Assembly (NCBI GenBank): GCA_964617875.1
Contig: CAZUAI010000001.1
Span: 119,266-183,265, forward strand
Origin: CAZMVY01 sp964617875
GTDB lineage: Bacteria > Planctomycetota > Phycisphaerae > UBA1845 > PWPN01
DNA length: 64,000 nucleotides
Reading direction: 5' to 3'
Shown piece after piece: positions 7,255 through 16,210 of this stretch. Every line of letters starts with the position of its first letter. Positions within the stretch are counted from its first letter, which is position 1. Made by a program: the position numbers and the translations under genes. Under the pieces are notes generated by a model. That model saw only the letters and a program-made list of their open reading frames with translations. It did not search any database and was not told where the DNA came from.

Positions 7255-9612
7255 ATGAGTGAATCCCGGCCGGAAATGATCCGCGTCCTCGTCGCCGACG
7301 ACGAGCCGCACATCCTGGACCTGTACCGGGGCATCCTCGGCGACGGAGGGGGCCCCGCCCCGGCCGCGTCCGAAATGGATGATCTGGCCGCAAGGCTTTT
7401 CGGCGGCTCGGCGCCGGAGTCCGCGGCGCCGCAGGACCGCTTCGAGGTGGTCGTTTGCACGCAGGGCGACCAGGCCGTCGAGGCGGCAAGGGAGGCCGTG
7501 AACCGCGGCGAGCCGTTCGCCGTGGCGTTCCTCGACGTACGCATGCCGCCGGGAATTGACGGGATCACGACGGCGGAGCGGATCCGCGCGATCGACACCG
7601 ACGTCCAGATCGTCATCGCGACGGCCTTCTCGGACACGCCGCCGAGGGACATCGCCGCCCGCGTCCCGCCGATCGACAAGATCCTCTACCTGCAGAAGCC
7701 GTTCACGCCGTACGAGATCGAACACGGCGCCCGGGCGTTGGCCGCCAAGTGGCGCCGCGAACGGGAACTCCGTGAGTTGCGCATCGACCTCGAGACCCGC
7801 GTCGAACGCCGGACCGTCGAACTCCGCCAGAGCGAGGAGCGGCTGCGCCGGCACAACGCGGCGTTGGCCGACATCGCCCGCGGCGCGGGCGCTGCCTGCG
7901 CTGATCGGCACACCGCCTTTCGCCGGATCACGGAGGCCGCCGCCCATGCGGTCGAGTGCGATCGAGCCGGCATCTGGCTCTTCAACGACGAGCGGACCGA
8001 ACTCCGCTGTCTGGACCTCTACGAACTGGGCAAGGATCGGCATTCCGACGGCCTCACGCTGCCGATCACCGCGTTCCCCGCCTACTTCGCGGCCCTGGCG
8101 GAAGCGCGGACCATTGTCGCGCATGACGCCCGGTCGGATCCGCGGACCCGCGAATTCGCCGACTCCTATCTCGTGCCGCTCGGCATCACCTCGATGCTCG
8201 ATGCGCCGATCCGTCACGGCGCCGAACTCGCGGGCGTCCTGTGCCACGAGCACGTGGGCCCCGCCCGGGAGTGGACGGCCGACGAGGAGGCGTTCGCGGC
8301 GTCGATGGCCGACCAGGCGTCACTGATGATCGAGGAGGCGGAGCGGCGACAACGGGAAGAGGAACTGCGCGCGGCCAAGGAGGCCGCCGTGGCCGCCAGC
8401 GTCGCGAAGAGCGAGTTCCTCGCCAACATGAGCCACGAGATCCGGACGCCGATGACGGCGATTCTCGGCTTCGCGGACGTCCTGCTGGAGCACGGCAACA
8501 TTGAGAACGCCCCGCCGGACCGCATCGTGGCCGCCCGCACGATCAAGAGAAACGGCGAGTACCTGCTCGATATCATCAATGACATCCTTGATCTTTCCAA
8601 GATCGAGGCGGGCCGGATGACCGTGGAGAAGGCCGCCTGCTCGCCGCACGAACTGGCGGCGGAGGTGGCCTCGCTGATGCGCGTCCGGTCGGAGGCCAAG
8701 GGCCTGCCGTTCCGGGTCTGCTACGAGGGACCCTTGCCGGACACGATCCACACGGATGTGACGCGGCTCCGCCAGATCCTCGTCAACGTTATCGGCAACG
8801 CGATCAAGTTCACGGAGGTCGGCGAGATCCGCCTGGCGGTCCGGCTTGCCCCCGGCACGGCCGGTGGGGAGCCTCTGCTCGTGTTCGATGTCATCGACAC
8901 GGGGATCGGGATGACCGAGGAGCAAGTGTCGCGGCTCTTCCAGCCGTTCACGCAGGCGGACGCCTCGACGGCGCGTCGGTTCGGCGGCACGGGCCTCGGA
9001 CTGACCATCAGCCGCCGGCTGGCACAGATCCTCGGCGGGGACGTGACGGTCGTCGAGAGCCGCCCCGGCGTCGGGACCCGCGTCCGCGTCTCCGTATCCA
9101 CGGGATCGCTCGAGGGCGTGCGGATGCTGGAGGCCCCGACGGAGAGCCTGGCCCACGTCGATCACGCAGGCGAGGCGGCGAGCGACGAAGGGCTGGCCTT
9201 GAGCGGCTGTCGAATCCTCCTGGCGGAAGACGGCCCCGACAACCAGCGCCTGATCTCGCACATCCTGCGGAAGGCGGGGGCCAACGTGACCATTGTCGAG
9301 AACGGCCAGCTCGCCGTGGAGGCCGCGCTGACCGCGTGGGAGGCAGGGAGTCCGTTCCACGTCATCACGATGGACATGCAGATGCCGGTGAAAGACGGCT
9401 ACACCGCCGCACGCGAGCTTCGCGCGAAGGGCTACGCCGGGCCGATCATCGCCCTGACGGCGCACGCCATGGCGTCAGACCGGGAGCGGTGCATCAACGC
9501 CGGTTGCGACGACTACGCCAGCAAGCCCATCAACCGCAAGGATCTGATCGAGCGGATCGCCGCGCGATTCCGCGAGGCCGCGTCAGCCCCCATCCCCGTC
9601 GGAGCCCGCTGA
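7255..9612 (+). CDS. Hybrid histidine kinase: receiver-GAF-HisKA-HATPase-receiver
   Basis: A 785-residue cytoplasmic hybrid kinase without membrane helices. An N-terminal receiver (about 8-150: VADDEPHILDLY, FLDVRMPPGIDG, LQKPFTPYEIE) is followed by a coiled stretch, a GAF domain (about 215-365), HisKA with NMSHEIRTPMTAILG (His394), HATPase_c (NVIGNAIKF, DTGIGM, FGGTGLGLTISRRLA) and a C-terminal receiver (LLAEDGPDNQ, MDMQMPVKDG, SKPINRKDLI). The first receiver carries an extra segment of about 30 residues between alpha 1 and beta 2, rich in Ala/Pro/Gly. No DNA-binding domain is present, so the output is probably phosphotransfer to another protein. ATG 7255 was chosen because MIRVLVADDEP follows; the frame stays open upstream through the preceding kinase gene. 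Confidence 0.87.
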   Translation: MSESRPEMIRVLVADDEPHILDLYRGILGDGGGPAPAASEMDDLAARLFGGSAPESAAPQDRFEVVVCTQGDQAVEAAREAVNRGEPFAVAFLDVRMPPGIDGITTAERIRAIDTDVQIVIATAFSDTPPRDIAARVPPIDKILYLQKPFTPYEIEHGARALAAKWRRERELRELRIDLETRVERRTVELRQSEERLRRHNAALADIARGAGAACADRHTAFRRITEAAAHAVECDRAGIWLFNDERTELRCLDLYELGKDRHSDGLTLPITAFPAYFAALAEARTIVAHDARSDPRTREFADSYLVPLGITSMLDAPIRHGAELAGVLCHEHVGPAREWTADEEAFAASMADQASLMIEEAERRQREEELRAAKEAAVAASVAKSEFLANMSHEIRTPMTAILGFADVLLEHGNIENAPPDRIVAARTIKRNGEYLLDIINDILDLSKIEAGRMTVEKAACSPHELAAEVASLMRVRSEAKGLPFRVCYEGPLPDTIHTDVTRLRQILVNVIGNAIKFTEVGEIRLAVRLAPGTAGGEPLLVFDVIDTGIGMTEEQVSRLFQPFTQADASTARRFGGTGLGLTISRRLAQILGGDVTVVESRPGVGTRVRVSVSTGSLEGVRMLEAPTESLAHVDHAGEAASDEGLALSGCRILLAEDGPDNQRLISHILRKAGANVTIVENGQLAVEAALTAWEAGSPFHVITMDMQMPVKDGYTAARELRAKGYAGPIIALTAHAMASDRERCINAGCDDYASKPINRKDLIERIAARFREAASAPIPVGAR

Positions 9613-9666
9613 GGGTTCGCCGGCCCGTCCGCGTCCTCGCCGCCTCGGCGATGCGCGGAGGAACGG

Positions 9667-11220
9667 TCACGATTGGCCCGCCGGGCCCGCGATCGCGACA
9701 TAGGCCGCGTACAGGCGGCAATCCTCGGGACGCGCACCGCCGAAATTGACGCGCAGACGAATCGGCCGTTCGGTGGGCGGGATCGACTCGCCGGTTCGCC
9801 ATCGGACCGGGATGCGAAGCCCGCCGTCCTGGATCGCGACGCAGTCGTCGGCTGAATATCCGGCCAGGCGGCCGAACCGTTCGTCGAGGAGTTCCACGGT
9901 CATCCGGCCGTGCGGGGAGAAGACGTCCGCGTTCAGAAACACCCGGCCGCCGGCACGGCCAAGGCGGATCGGCGCCGAGATCACGTGCGGCGCAAGCTCG
10001 GCGCCCCACGTCTGCCCCTCGAGCGGCTCGCGCGTGACGCCGAAGTACCCGAGCCGATCCCGCCGCCAGGACGCCACGCGGACGCCGCTGCCGCCGCCCG
10101 GGCCCCAGATTCCGTACCACGTCAGCGTCCTGTCTCCGACGTTCTCCATTCCCTGGCCCTGCGACAGTCGCGGCGGGTCGCCGAGCGGATTCGAATTGGC
10201 CCACCCATCCTCGCCGGCATCGATGATCCTGAAGTCGGGCAACGGCTCGCGGTAGTGCATCCCGTCACTGGTCACCAGCAGGCCGATGTCCATGCGCATC
10301 CGGCGGCGGTCGTCGGTCTCCACGGCGCCGTCCCACATGCCGTAGAAGCCAAGGACGACGTTCCCGCGATCCCAGAGGCCGGCCCCGAGATGGACCTGCT
10401 TGCCCATGTTGTGACCGCTCAGCACGGGTTTGGGCGGCACATCATCACGCCGGAAGCCGACGACTGCGGCTTCGCTCCACCGCTCGAAGTCATAGGAGGC
10501 CAGGCTGATCAGAACACGTTTCTGGAAGCCGCGGTCGTAGCCGGCGTTCTGGGCCGCGATGTAGTAGCAGCCGTCGCGTCTGATGAGGCCGGCCGGTTCC
10601 AGCCGCACGTGTGTGACGGGGTTTCGCGGCGAAGGCCGCCATCGGAGCCCGTCCGCGCTGTACGCGACGCAGCCCTGGTTGGCGATCGTCGGCGACTCGA
10701 CCTCGCAGAACATCTTGAATCGCCGCTGCGGATCCGGGTCGTCCGGTTCGTACAACACGTTGCACGACATCGCCCGGCCCTTCCAGTCGAGGTCCACCAG
10801 GTTGTTCTCGCGGTTGCCGCCGTACGCCACGAGCCCGAGCCTCGGCTTTTCCCATCGCAGGCCGTCGTTGCTGACGGCGTAGCAGATCCGCAACGGCGCC
10901 GGTTCGGCCCGGCCCTTGCCGAGGTACCACATGTGGAACCGGCCGTCGATGCGGATCACCGTGCCGTAATAGCTGATGGTGTCCTCGTCGGGCGTGCCCG
11001 GTCCGCCGTTCGTCAGCACCGGGTTGCCTTCGTACCTGGTGCCGGCGATCAGCCGCAGCTCGACGCCATGGCGGAACGGCAGGCCGGCCGGATCGAACGG
11101 AAAGAGCACGGCTTCCGACAGACCGCCCGGCCCGACGTGAATCGTCTGCTGTTCGGCGAGCGCGCCGGCCGCCACGAGGGTGTACAGCCCAATCGCCGCA
11201 GAGAATCGTCTGTGTGTCAT
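9667..11220 (-). CDS. Secreted five-bladed propeller glycosidase-like protein (paralogue 3)
   Basis: A 517-residue exported protein with signal peptide RRFSAAIGLYTLVAAGALA. The body has glycoside-hydrolase beta-propeller features as in the GH32/GH43/GH130-like folds: GNPVLTNGGP, YYGTVIRIDGRFHMWYLG, ICYAVSNDGLRWEKPRLGL, then a C-terminal beta-sandwich (VFLNADVFSPHGRMTVELLD). The repeated pattern of W-Y followed by S-x-D-G-x-x-W marks propeller blades. It is the third of three paralogues in a row. Its ATG overlaps the TGA of the preceding gene by four bases (ATGA at 11220-11217), which implies translational coupling. The exact GH family and substrate cannot be told from the sequence alone. Confidence 0.72.
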   Translation of the reverse strand: MTHRRFSAAIGLYTLVAAGALAEQQTIHVGPGGLSEAVLFPFDPAGLPFRHGVELRLIAGTRYEGNPVLTNGGPGTPDEDTISYYGTVIRIDGRFHMWYLGKGRAEPAPLRICYAVSNDGLRWEKPRLGLVAYGGNRENNLVDLDWKGRAMSCNVLYEPDDPDPQRRFKMFCEVESPTIANQGCVAYSADGLRWRPSPRNPVTHVRLEPAGLIRRDGCYYIAAQNAGYDRGFQKRVLISLASYDFERWSEAAVVGFRRDDVPPKPVLSGHNMGKQVHLGAGLWDRGNVVLGFYGMWDGAVETDDRRRMRMDIGLLVTSDGMHYREPLPDFRIIDAGEDGWANSNPLGDPPRLSQGQGMENVGDRTLTWYGIWGPGGGSGVRVASWRRDRLGYFGVTREPLEGQTWGAELAPHVISAPIRLGRAGGRVFLNADVFSPHGRMTVELLDERFGRLAGYSADDCVAIQDGGLRIPVRWRTGESIPPTERPIRLRVNFGGARPEDCRLYAAYVAIAGPAGQS

Positions 11221-12917
11221 GATCCGCAGAACTCCACGCTGAAGAGTTTCGCCTGCCGCAGCCGGAAACGCAGGATCACCGGCTTGCCCTCGTGTTTCAT
11301 CGCGGACTCGCCCTTCCACGTCACCGGCATCGCCAGGCCGTCGCCCACAAGGCGGTCGGTATCATCGAACGTGCGGCCGGCAACGTCCCCGCCCTGGCCG
11401 AAGAGGCGGACGGCGACCTGGATGTAACCGGTCGGCGGCACACTCGCGTTGAGGCGGATGTGCTCGCCCGGCGGAACGACGGCCACGGTGGCGAATTCGC
11501 CTTCGTCGTCGCACTGGAGGGCCACGAGGCGGCCCTTCGGCCACGTCGCCAGGCCGGAGACGCCTTCGACGCCGGGGAAGAGCCCCTTGCGGGCGGTGAT
11601 GTCGCGGCCGGGGTACTTGTGCGGGATCGGAACGCCGCTGTACGGGATTCCCCATTTCTCGCCGGGGTATTGAAGCAGTTCGCCGGTGCAGGTGAGGAAG
11701 GAACCGTCGCGCTCGCCGGGATTGCCCGGCGAAACCACCGGCCCGCCCGGGACGCGGGACCACGTCCAGCCGTCACTGCTGGACCACAGCCACACCGATC
11801 CCGCGTCGCGCTCCAGTTCCCAGAGCCAGGGGAACAGGACGTGGTTGTCGGGCGCGTCGGGGAGCGTCGTCTTCCCGTTCGTGTACCATACGTGGCTGGG
11901 GGCCATGTCGGCGCCGGTGCTGACGACAACCTCCGCCGGTTTGAAATGCCGGAAGTCCCTGCTGACGGCCCGGCCGATCGACCGGCGGCCGACACCGATC
12001 CAGACGTCGGAGTCGTCGGGGACGTAGCCGGGCGCCCGCTCGTTCACCTGCCAGGCGCGGATGTAGGCGACATACTCTTTCCGATCCAGGTCGTAGTAAC
12101 ACGTGTTCTGGGTGTCGGCGTGTTGGATCATCAGCGGCTCGGGCAGCGACTTCCAGTGGAGGCCGTCGGGCGAGACCGCACCGAACACGGCAAACACGCA
12201 GCGGAACCCGCCGACATCCGGCCGGCGGGCCATGGTGTCGGCTTCGCCGGGGTACTTCTTTTCAAACGCGGCCCATTCCTCATCGGTGCAGAGGCCGAGG
12301 TAGAGCATCTTGAACCGCTCGTCCTTCGACGACGGATCGACGAACACGCAGCCGCCGTGCCAGCCTCGCGTCGAGCCGTTCAGATCGCCGCGAAACACGA
12401 TGTTGTTGTCGCGGCTGCCGTCGTATTCGACGAGGCCGAGCCTGGGCATCTCCCACTTCACGCCGTCGTCGGATTCCGCGTAGGCCATGCACGCGCCGTG
12501 CCCCGGAAGGATCCTGTCCTTTGTGCTGTACGGCTCGGGGTTCGGCGAAGGGCCCACGGTGTACCATGCCTTGTACTTGCCGTCGTCATAAAGGGTGGCG
12601 GCGAGTTGGCCGGGCTGAAACGGCACCTTCGTCGCCGGCTGCGCAACGAGGCGAATCCCGCGCGGCATGTCGATCGGCTCGAAGCGGGCCGGGCGTGTGC
12701 CGTCGCCCTTGAGCCACGCCCCGACGTTCTGTTCGCCGGCGCCGGCGGCCGGATCCCGCTGGATTCGCCAGGCAAACTGACCCTGCCGAACGTATTTCCA
12801 ACTCGTGAAATAGATGTGCCGGCCCTTGAGCTTGACCGGCTCGCCGTAGTACGTCTGCGCCTGGGCCGCTGTACCGACAGACACCCATAGCAACATGAAC
12901 CATCGACAGCGTTTCAT
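11217..12917 (-). CDS. Secreted propeller glycosidase-like protein (paralogue 2)
   Basis: A 566-residue exported protein. Signal peptide MKRCRWFMLLWVSVGTAAQAQ with an AQA-type cleavage site. The body shares the design of its neighbours: HIYFTSWKYVRQGQFAW, ACMAYAESDDGVKWEMPRLGL, CVFAVFGAVSPDGLHWKSL, SSSDGWTWSRVPGGPV, and a C-terminal sandwich (IRLNASVPPTGYIQVAV). A conserved phrase SRDNNIVFRGDLNG resembles TKNNIVIDG in the next gene. ATG 12917 follows a GAGGTGT ribosome-binding site; an in-frame start 21 bases earlier lies inside the end of the preceding gene. Probably acts on an extracellular carbohydrate together with its two paralogues. Confidence 0.75.
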   Translation of the reverse strand: MKRCRWFMLLWVSVGTAAQAQTYYGEPVKLKGRHIYFTSWKYVRQGQFAWRIQRDPAAGAGEQNVGAWLKGDGTRPARFEPIDMPRGIRLVAQPATKVPFQPGQLAATLYDDGKYKAWYTVGPSPNPEPYSTKDRILPGHGACMAYAESDDGVKWEMPRLGLVEYDGSRDNNIVFRGDLNGSTRGWHGGCVFVDPSSKDERFKMLYLGLCTDEEWAAFEKKYPGEADTMARRPDVGGFRCVFAVFGAVSPDGLHWKSLPEPLMIQHADTQNTCYYDLDRKEYVAYIRAWQVNERAPGYVPDDSDVWIGVGRRSIGRAVSRDFRHFKPAEVVVSTGADMAPSHVWYTNGKTTLPDAPDNHVLFPWLWELERDAGSVWLWSSSDGWTWSRVPGGPVVSPGNPGERDGSFLTCTGELLQYPGEKWGIPYSGVPIPHKYPGRDITARKGLFPGVEGVSGLATWPKGRLVALQCDDEGEFATVAVVPPGEHIRLNASVPPTGYIQVAVRLFGQGGDVAGRTFDDTDRLVGDGLAMPVTWKGESAMKHEGKPVILRFRLRQAKLFSVEFCGS

Positions 12918-12924
12918 GGACACC

Positions 12925-14571
12925 TCACCTGATCTCAAAGCTGTACAGTCTGGCCGCCCGCATACGGAACCGCAGCACCGCGGGATTGCCCTTGCCGACC
13001 TTCAGCGACGGTTCGCCGCGCCAACTCACCGGGGCCTTGAGCCTGTCGCCGATCAACGGATCGCAGTTCTCAAGCGTTCGGCCATCGACGTTTTCGACGG
13101 AGACCCGGATGTAGCCCGCCTGCTTCGTCTCGAAGTTCAGGTGCAGCGTCTCGCCGGGCAGCACCAGCGCCTGCGTGCAGAACTCGCCCTGTTCGTCGGC
13201 AACGAGGGCGGCCAGCCGCTCCTTCTTCCAGCAGGCCAGCCCGATCTGCCCCACGTGGCCCCAGCGCGGATACTTGTGGGGACGACGGAATCCGCCGTAC
13301 GGCAGGACGACGCGGTCTCCCGGGATCTCGGTCAGCCCGGAGCCGAAGAAGAAGCAGCCGCAATCCCATGAGCCCTCGGGGCCGCTGGTCAGCACGTCGC
13401 CCCCGGGCAGCCACTGCCACGCGGCGCCGTCGAGGCTTGACGCCATGCGCAGCGTGCAGCCGTCCACACGCCGCTTGTAGATCGTCGGGAACATCAGGTG
13501 CATCGTCTGCGTGCCGGGGTAGAGGGACTTGCTGTTGTTGTAGTAGTCGTCGGCCGGGTCGTCCTGAGGATGCGTCCACAGAACCGCTTCCGGCATGGGC
13601 CACCGGCGCAGGTCCGTTGTCTCCGCGCGGCCGATCGCCCGGCGGTTCATCATGAGCGTGCGGAAGTAGCCGACATACCGCTTGAGGAAGCCGTCGTAGT
13701 AGACCACGGTCTGCGTGTCGCTCATGTGCGAGAGCATGGCCTCGTCGTTGAAGGTCCAGTGCAGGCCGTCCGGCGAGGCGGCGTACTGAATGATGGACTT
13801 CTTCTGCTCGCCGAAAGGCGTGACGCTCCAGGGCCGTTCCTTCTTGAGGCGGGCGACCGGGGCGTCGTCCTTCAGGATCGCCATGTAAACGACCTTGAAC
13901 CGTTCCTGCGGCGGAGCGGTCGGATCGAGAAAGACGCCGTTGCCGTGGAACGAGCCGTACGGGCACTTGCGGCCGTCGATGACGATGTTGTTCTTCGTGC
14001 TGCCGCGGAACTCGCAGAGGCCGAGTTCCGGCTTGGTCCAGGTCGCGCCGTCGGCGGATTCGGCATAGCAGAGGTTGTTGGCTTCGCCGTCGGCCCTGGG
14101 GGGAACGACCTCGTACCAGAGCCCGAACCTGCCGCCAAGATCGAACAGGCTCACATAGCCGCCGATCATGAACTCCCAGTCGCGTTCGTTCGGGATGATC
14201 GGGCCGATGCGCTCGGCCTTCTGCGCTTCCAGGCGGATCCCATAGGGCACGCGCCACGATTCGCCGCGGACATTCGGGATTTCCTCGTGGGCAAACAGCG
14301 GAGCGCCGCTGCCGTCCGGCTTGAGCCAGGCGACGGCCCCGCACTGCACATAGCGCCAGTCGATGAACAGGTGCGGGCCGGGCGGCAGCGAATACGGCTC
14401 CTGGTTGTAGCCATACGCAAAGTACCGCGCCGCAGGCGACATCGGCAGCGGCGATTCGGCCTTCGGCTCTTCGCCGCGGCCGGCGCCCGCGACCACGCCA
14501 GCCGCGCCGGCCGACGCGAGCTGAAGGATCCGTCGTCGACTCAAGCGGCTGGGCTGGACAGGTTTCGGCAT
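12925..14571 (-). CDS. Tat-exported propeller glycosidase-like protein (paralogue 1)
   Basis: A 548-residue protein with a twin-arginine-type signal, SRRRILQLASAGAAGVVAGAG, instead of the Sec signals of its two paralogues. The body has the same blade motifs: HLFIDWRYVQCGAVAWL, LCYAESADGATWTKPELGL, IQYAASPDGLHWTF, MASSLDGAAWQWLPGG, and a C-terminal sandwich (LHLNFETKQAGYIRVSV). Tat export suggests it folds before export or binds a cofactor or metal. AAGGAG precedes ATG 14571. It lies 15 bases after the symporter stop and seven bases before the next paralogue. Function inferred as a glycosidase or phosphorylase; the family is not certain. Confidence 0.75.
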   Translation of the reverse strand: MPKPVQPSRLSRRRILQLASAGAAGVVAGAGRGEEPKAESPLPMSPAARYFAYGYNQEPYSLPPGPHLFIDWRYVQCGAVAWLKPDGSGAPLFAHEEIPNVRGESWRVPYGIRLEAQKAERIGPIIPNERDWEFMIGGYVSLFDLGGRFGLWYEVVPPRADGEANNLCYAESADGATWTKPELGLCEFRGSTKNNIVIDGRKCPYGSFHGNGVFLDPTAPPQERFKVVYMAILKDDAPVARLKKERPWSVTPFGEQKKSIIQYAASPDGLHWTFNDEAMLSHMSDTQTVVYYDGFLKRYVGYFRTLMMNRRAIGRAETTDLRRWPMPEAVLWTHPQDDPADDYYNNSKSLYPGTQTMHLMFPTIYKRRVDGCTLRMASSLDGAAWQWLPGGDVLTSGPEGSWDCGCFFFGSGLTEIPGDRVVLPYGGFRRPHKYPRWGHVGQIGLACWKKERLAALVADEQGEFCTQALVLPGETLHLNFETKQAGYIRVSVENVDGRTLENCDPLIGDRLKAPVSWRGEPSLKVGKGNPAVLRFRMRAARLYSFEIR

Positions 14572-14586
14572 GAGATCATCTCCTTG

Positions 14587-16161
14587 TCATTCCTGAAGCG
14601 GGCGCCGGGTGATCGCGAACCAGTTCCATTCCCGGGCGCGCGCCGTAACGGGCGAGAGGAAGCCGGCGGCGTACCCCACCGCCATCGCCGACGCAAACGC
14701 CAGGACCGAGGGCCAGAGGAAACTCAACGTGCTGAAGAACGCCACGTAGACGCCGACGAGCGTGCCGACAAGCCCGCCGACGAACGCGCTGAAGCTCGTC
14801 GCCCGCCGCGTGAACATCCCCAGCCAGAAGATCGCCAGCACCGGGCCGGTGAACGTCTGGATGACCTTGTTGCCGATCTCGAACAGCGTGCCGAGGCGGT
14901 GGAGCTGACAGGCCAGCAGCGTGCCGGTCAGGCCCGCCACGACGGCCGCGATGCGCGAGAGTCGCATCTGGAATCGCTGCTCGGCGGCGTCGGGGGCCTC
15001 CGCGGGCCTGCGGCGGCCCTTGACGAGCCGGTTGTAGAAGTCGACGAAGATCACGGTGCTCTGGGAGTTGATCGCCGAGGCGATGGCCGAGAGCGACGCC
15101 GCGATGATGGCGGCGATGACCGGACCGGTCGTGCCGCGCGGAAAGACTTTCGCCATGAAGTACGGGAAACAGTAGTCGGTGTTCCCGGCCACCCAGTCCG
15201 GGAGGATCGCCGATCGGAAATAGATGCCCAGCGCCACGCCGATCAGCGTCAGCGTCACCATCCAGACCGAATCGCTGATCGCCGTGATCAGAAAGCCCTG
15301 CCGCACGTCGCGGATGCTGCGCGACGTCTGGAATCGCTGGACCATTACCTGGTCGCTGGTGTAGCCGGTCAGGCGGCCGACGAGCGTGGCGATGAGCACG
15401 CCGTACCAGGTCACCGGCTCGCGGAACAGCTCGAGGAACTGCGCACCGAATCCCGCGACCGCGGGGCGCGCGGCGGCGGAAGCCGGCGGGCCGTCGAAAG
15501 CGGCGGCGAAGAGCCCGCCGAGATCGACCGGGACGTGGATGAAGATCACGACGGCCGTCAGGAGCAGGCCGCCGAACATCACGACGAACTGAATGACTTC
15601 CGTCCAGATGACGGCCTTCACGCCGCCCAGCATGGTGTAGACGGTCGCGACGGCGCCGAGCACGAGGATGGTAGGCTCGAGCGGCAGGCGCTTGCCGGTC
15701 GCCGTGTGGAACGCCAGGCACGGCACGTACAGCGCCGTCGCCATCCAGCCGAGTCGCCAGAGGATGAAGATGACCGCCGCCAGGCAGCGCACGGCGACGT
15801 GGAAGCGGTTTTCGAGATATTCGTAGGCGGAGTACACATCGAGCCGGCGGTACATCGGCATCGTCACGAAGAAGGCGTAGGGATACAGCACGAGCCACGA
15901 GAGGCTGCCGAGAATCACCACGATGCCGAACTTCAGGAACGCCGACGGCTGCGTGAGATAGTCGATGCCGCTGTTGAGCGCGGCCATGAGCGACAGGCCG
16001 ATCGGCAGCCAGCTCATGTGCTTGCCGGCGAGGAAGTATTCCTTCACCGTGCGCTGGCGGCGCGCGTGATACCCTCCGATGCCCAGGAGCATCAGCAGGT
16101 ACAAGCCGATGATCGTCCAATCGGGCCAGCCGAACGCCAGCTCGTCGCGCGATGGCGGCAT
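14587..16161 (-). CDS. Sodium/solute symporter (SSS family)
   Basis: A 524-residue polytopic transporter with about 13 helices. SSS-family hallmarks: WTIIGLYLLMLLGIGGY (helix 1), TVKEYFLAGKHMSWLPIGLSL, LNSGIDYLTQPSAF, and IAAIIAASLSAIASAINSQS, which contains the Ser-rich sodium-site helix. It should bring a sugar, uronate or related small organic solute into the cytoplasm with sodium. Placement between the sugar-acid enzymes and the secreted glycosidases implies it imports what the glycosidases release. Gaps are 49 bases to the upstream dehydratase gene and 15 to the downstream glycosidase. The substrate is not deducible from the sequence. Confidence 0.88.
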   Translation of the reverse strand: MPPSRDELAFGWPDWTIIGLYLLMLLGIGGYHARRQRTVKEYFLAGKHMSWLPIGLSLMAALNSGIDYLTQPSAFLKFGIVVILGSLSWLVLYPYAFFVTMPMYRRLDVYSAYEYLENRFHVAVRCLAAVIFILWRLGWMATALYVPCLAFHTATGKRLPLEPTILVLGAVATVYTMLGGVKAVIWTEVIQFVVMFGGLLLTAVVIFIHVPVDLGGLFAAAFDGPPASAAARPAVAGFGAQFLELFREPVTWYGVLIATLVGRLTGYTSDQVMVQRFQTSRSIRDVRQGFLITAISDSVWMVTLTLIGVALGIYFRSAILPDWVAGNTDYCFPYFMAKVFPRGTTGPVIAAIIAASLSAIASAINSQSTVIFVDFYNRLVKGRRRPAEAPDAAEQRFQMRLSRIAAVVAGLTGTLLACQLHRLGTLFEIGNKVIQTFTGPVLAIFWLGMFTRRATSFSAFVGGLVGTLVGVYVAFFSTLSFLWPSVLAFASAMAVGYAAGFLSPVTARAREWNWFAITRRPLQE

Positions 16162-16210
16162 CTGTCAGCCTCCGGGTTCCCGTCGTTCTCCCGCTTGCGC
16201 ATCCGTGCCC

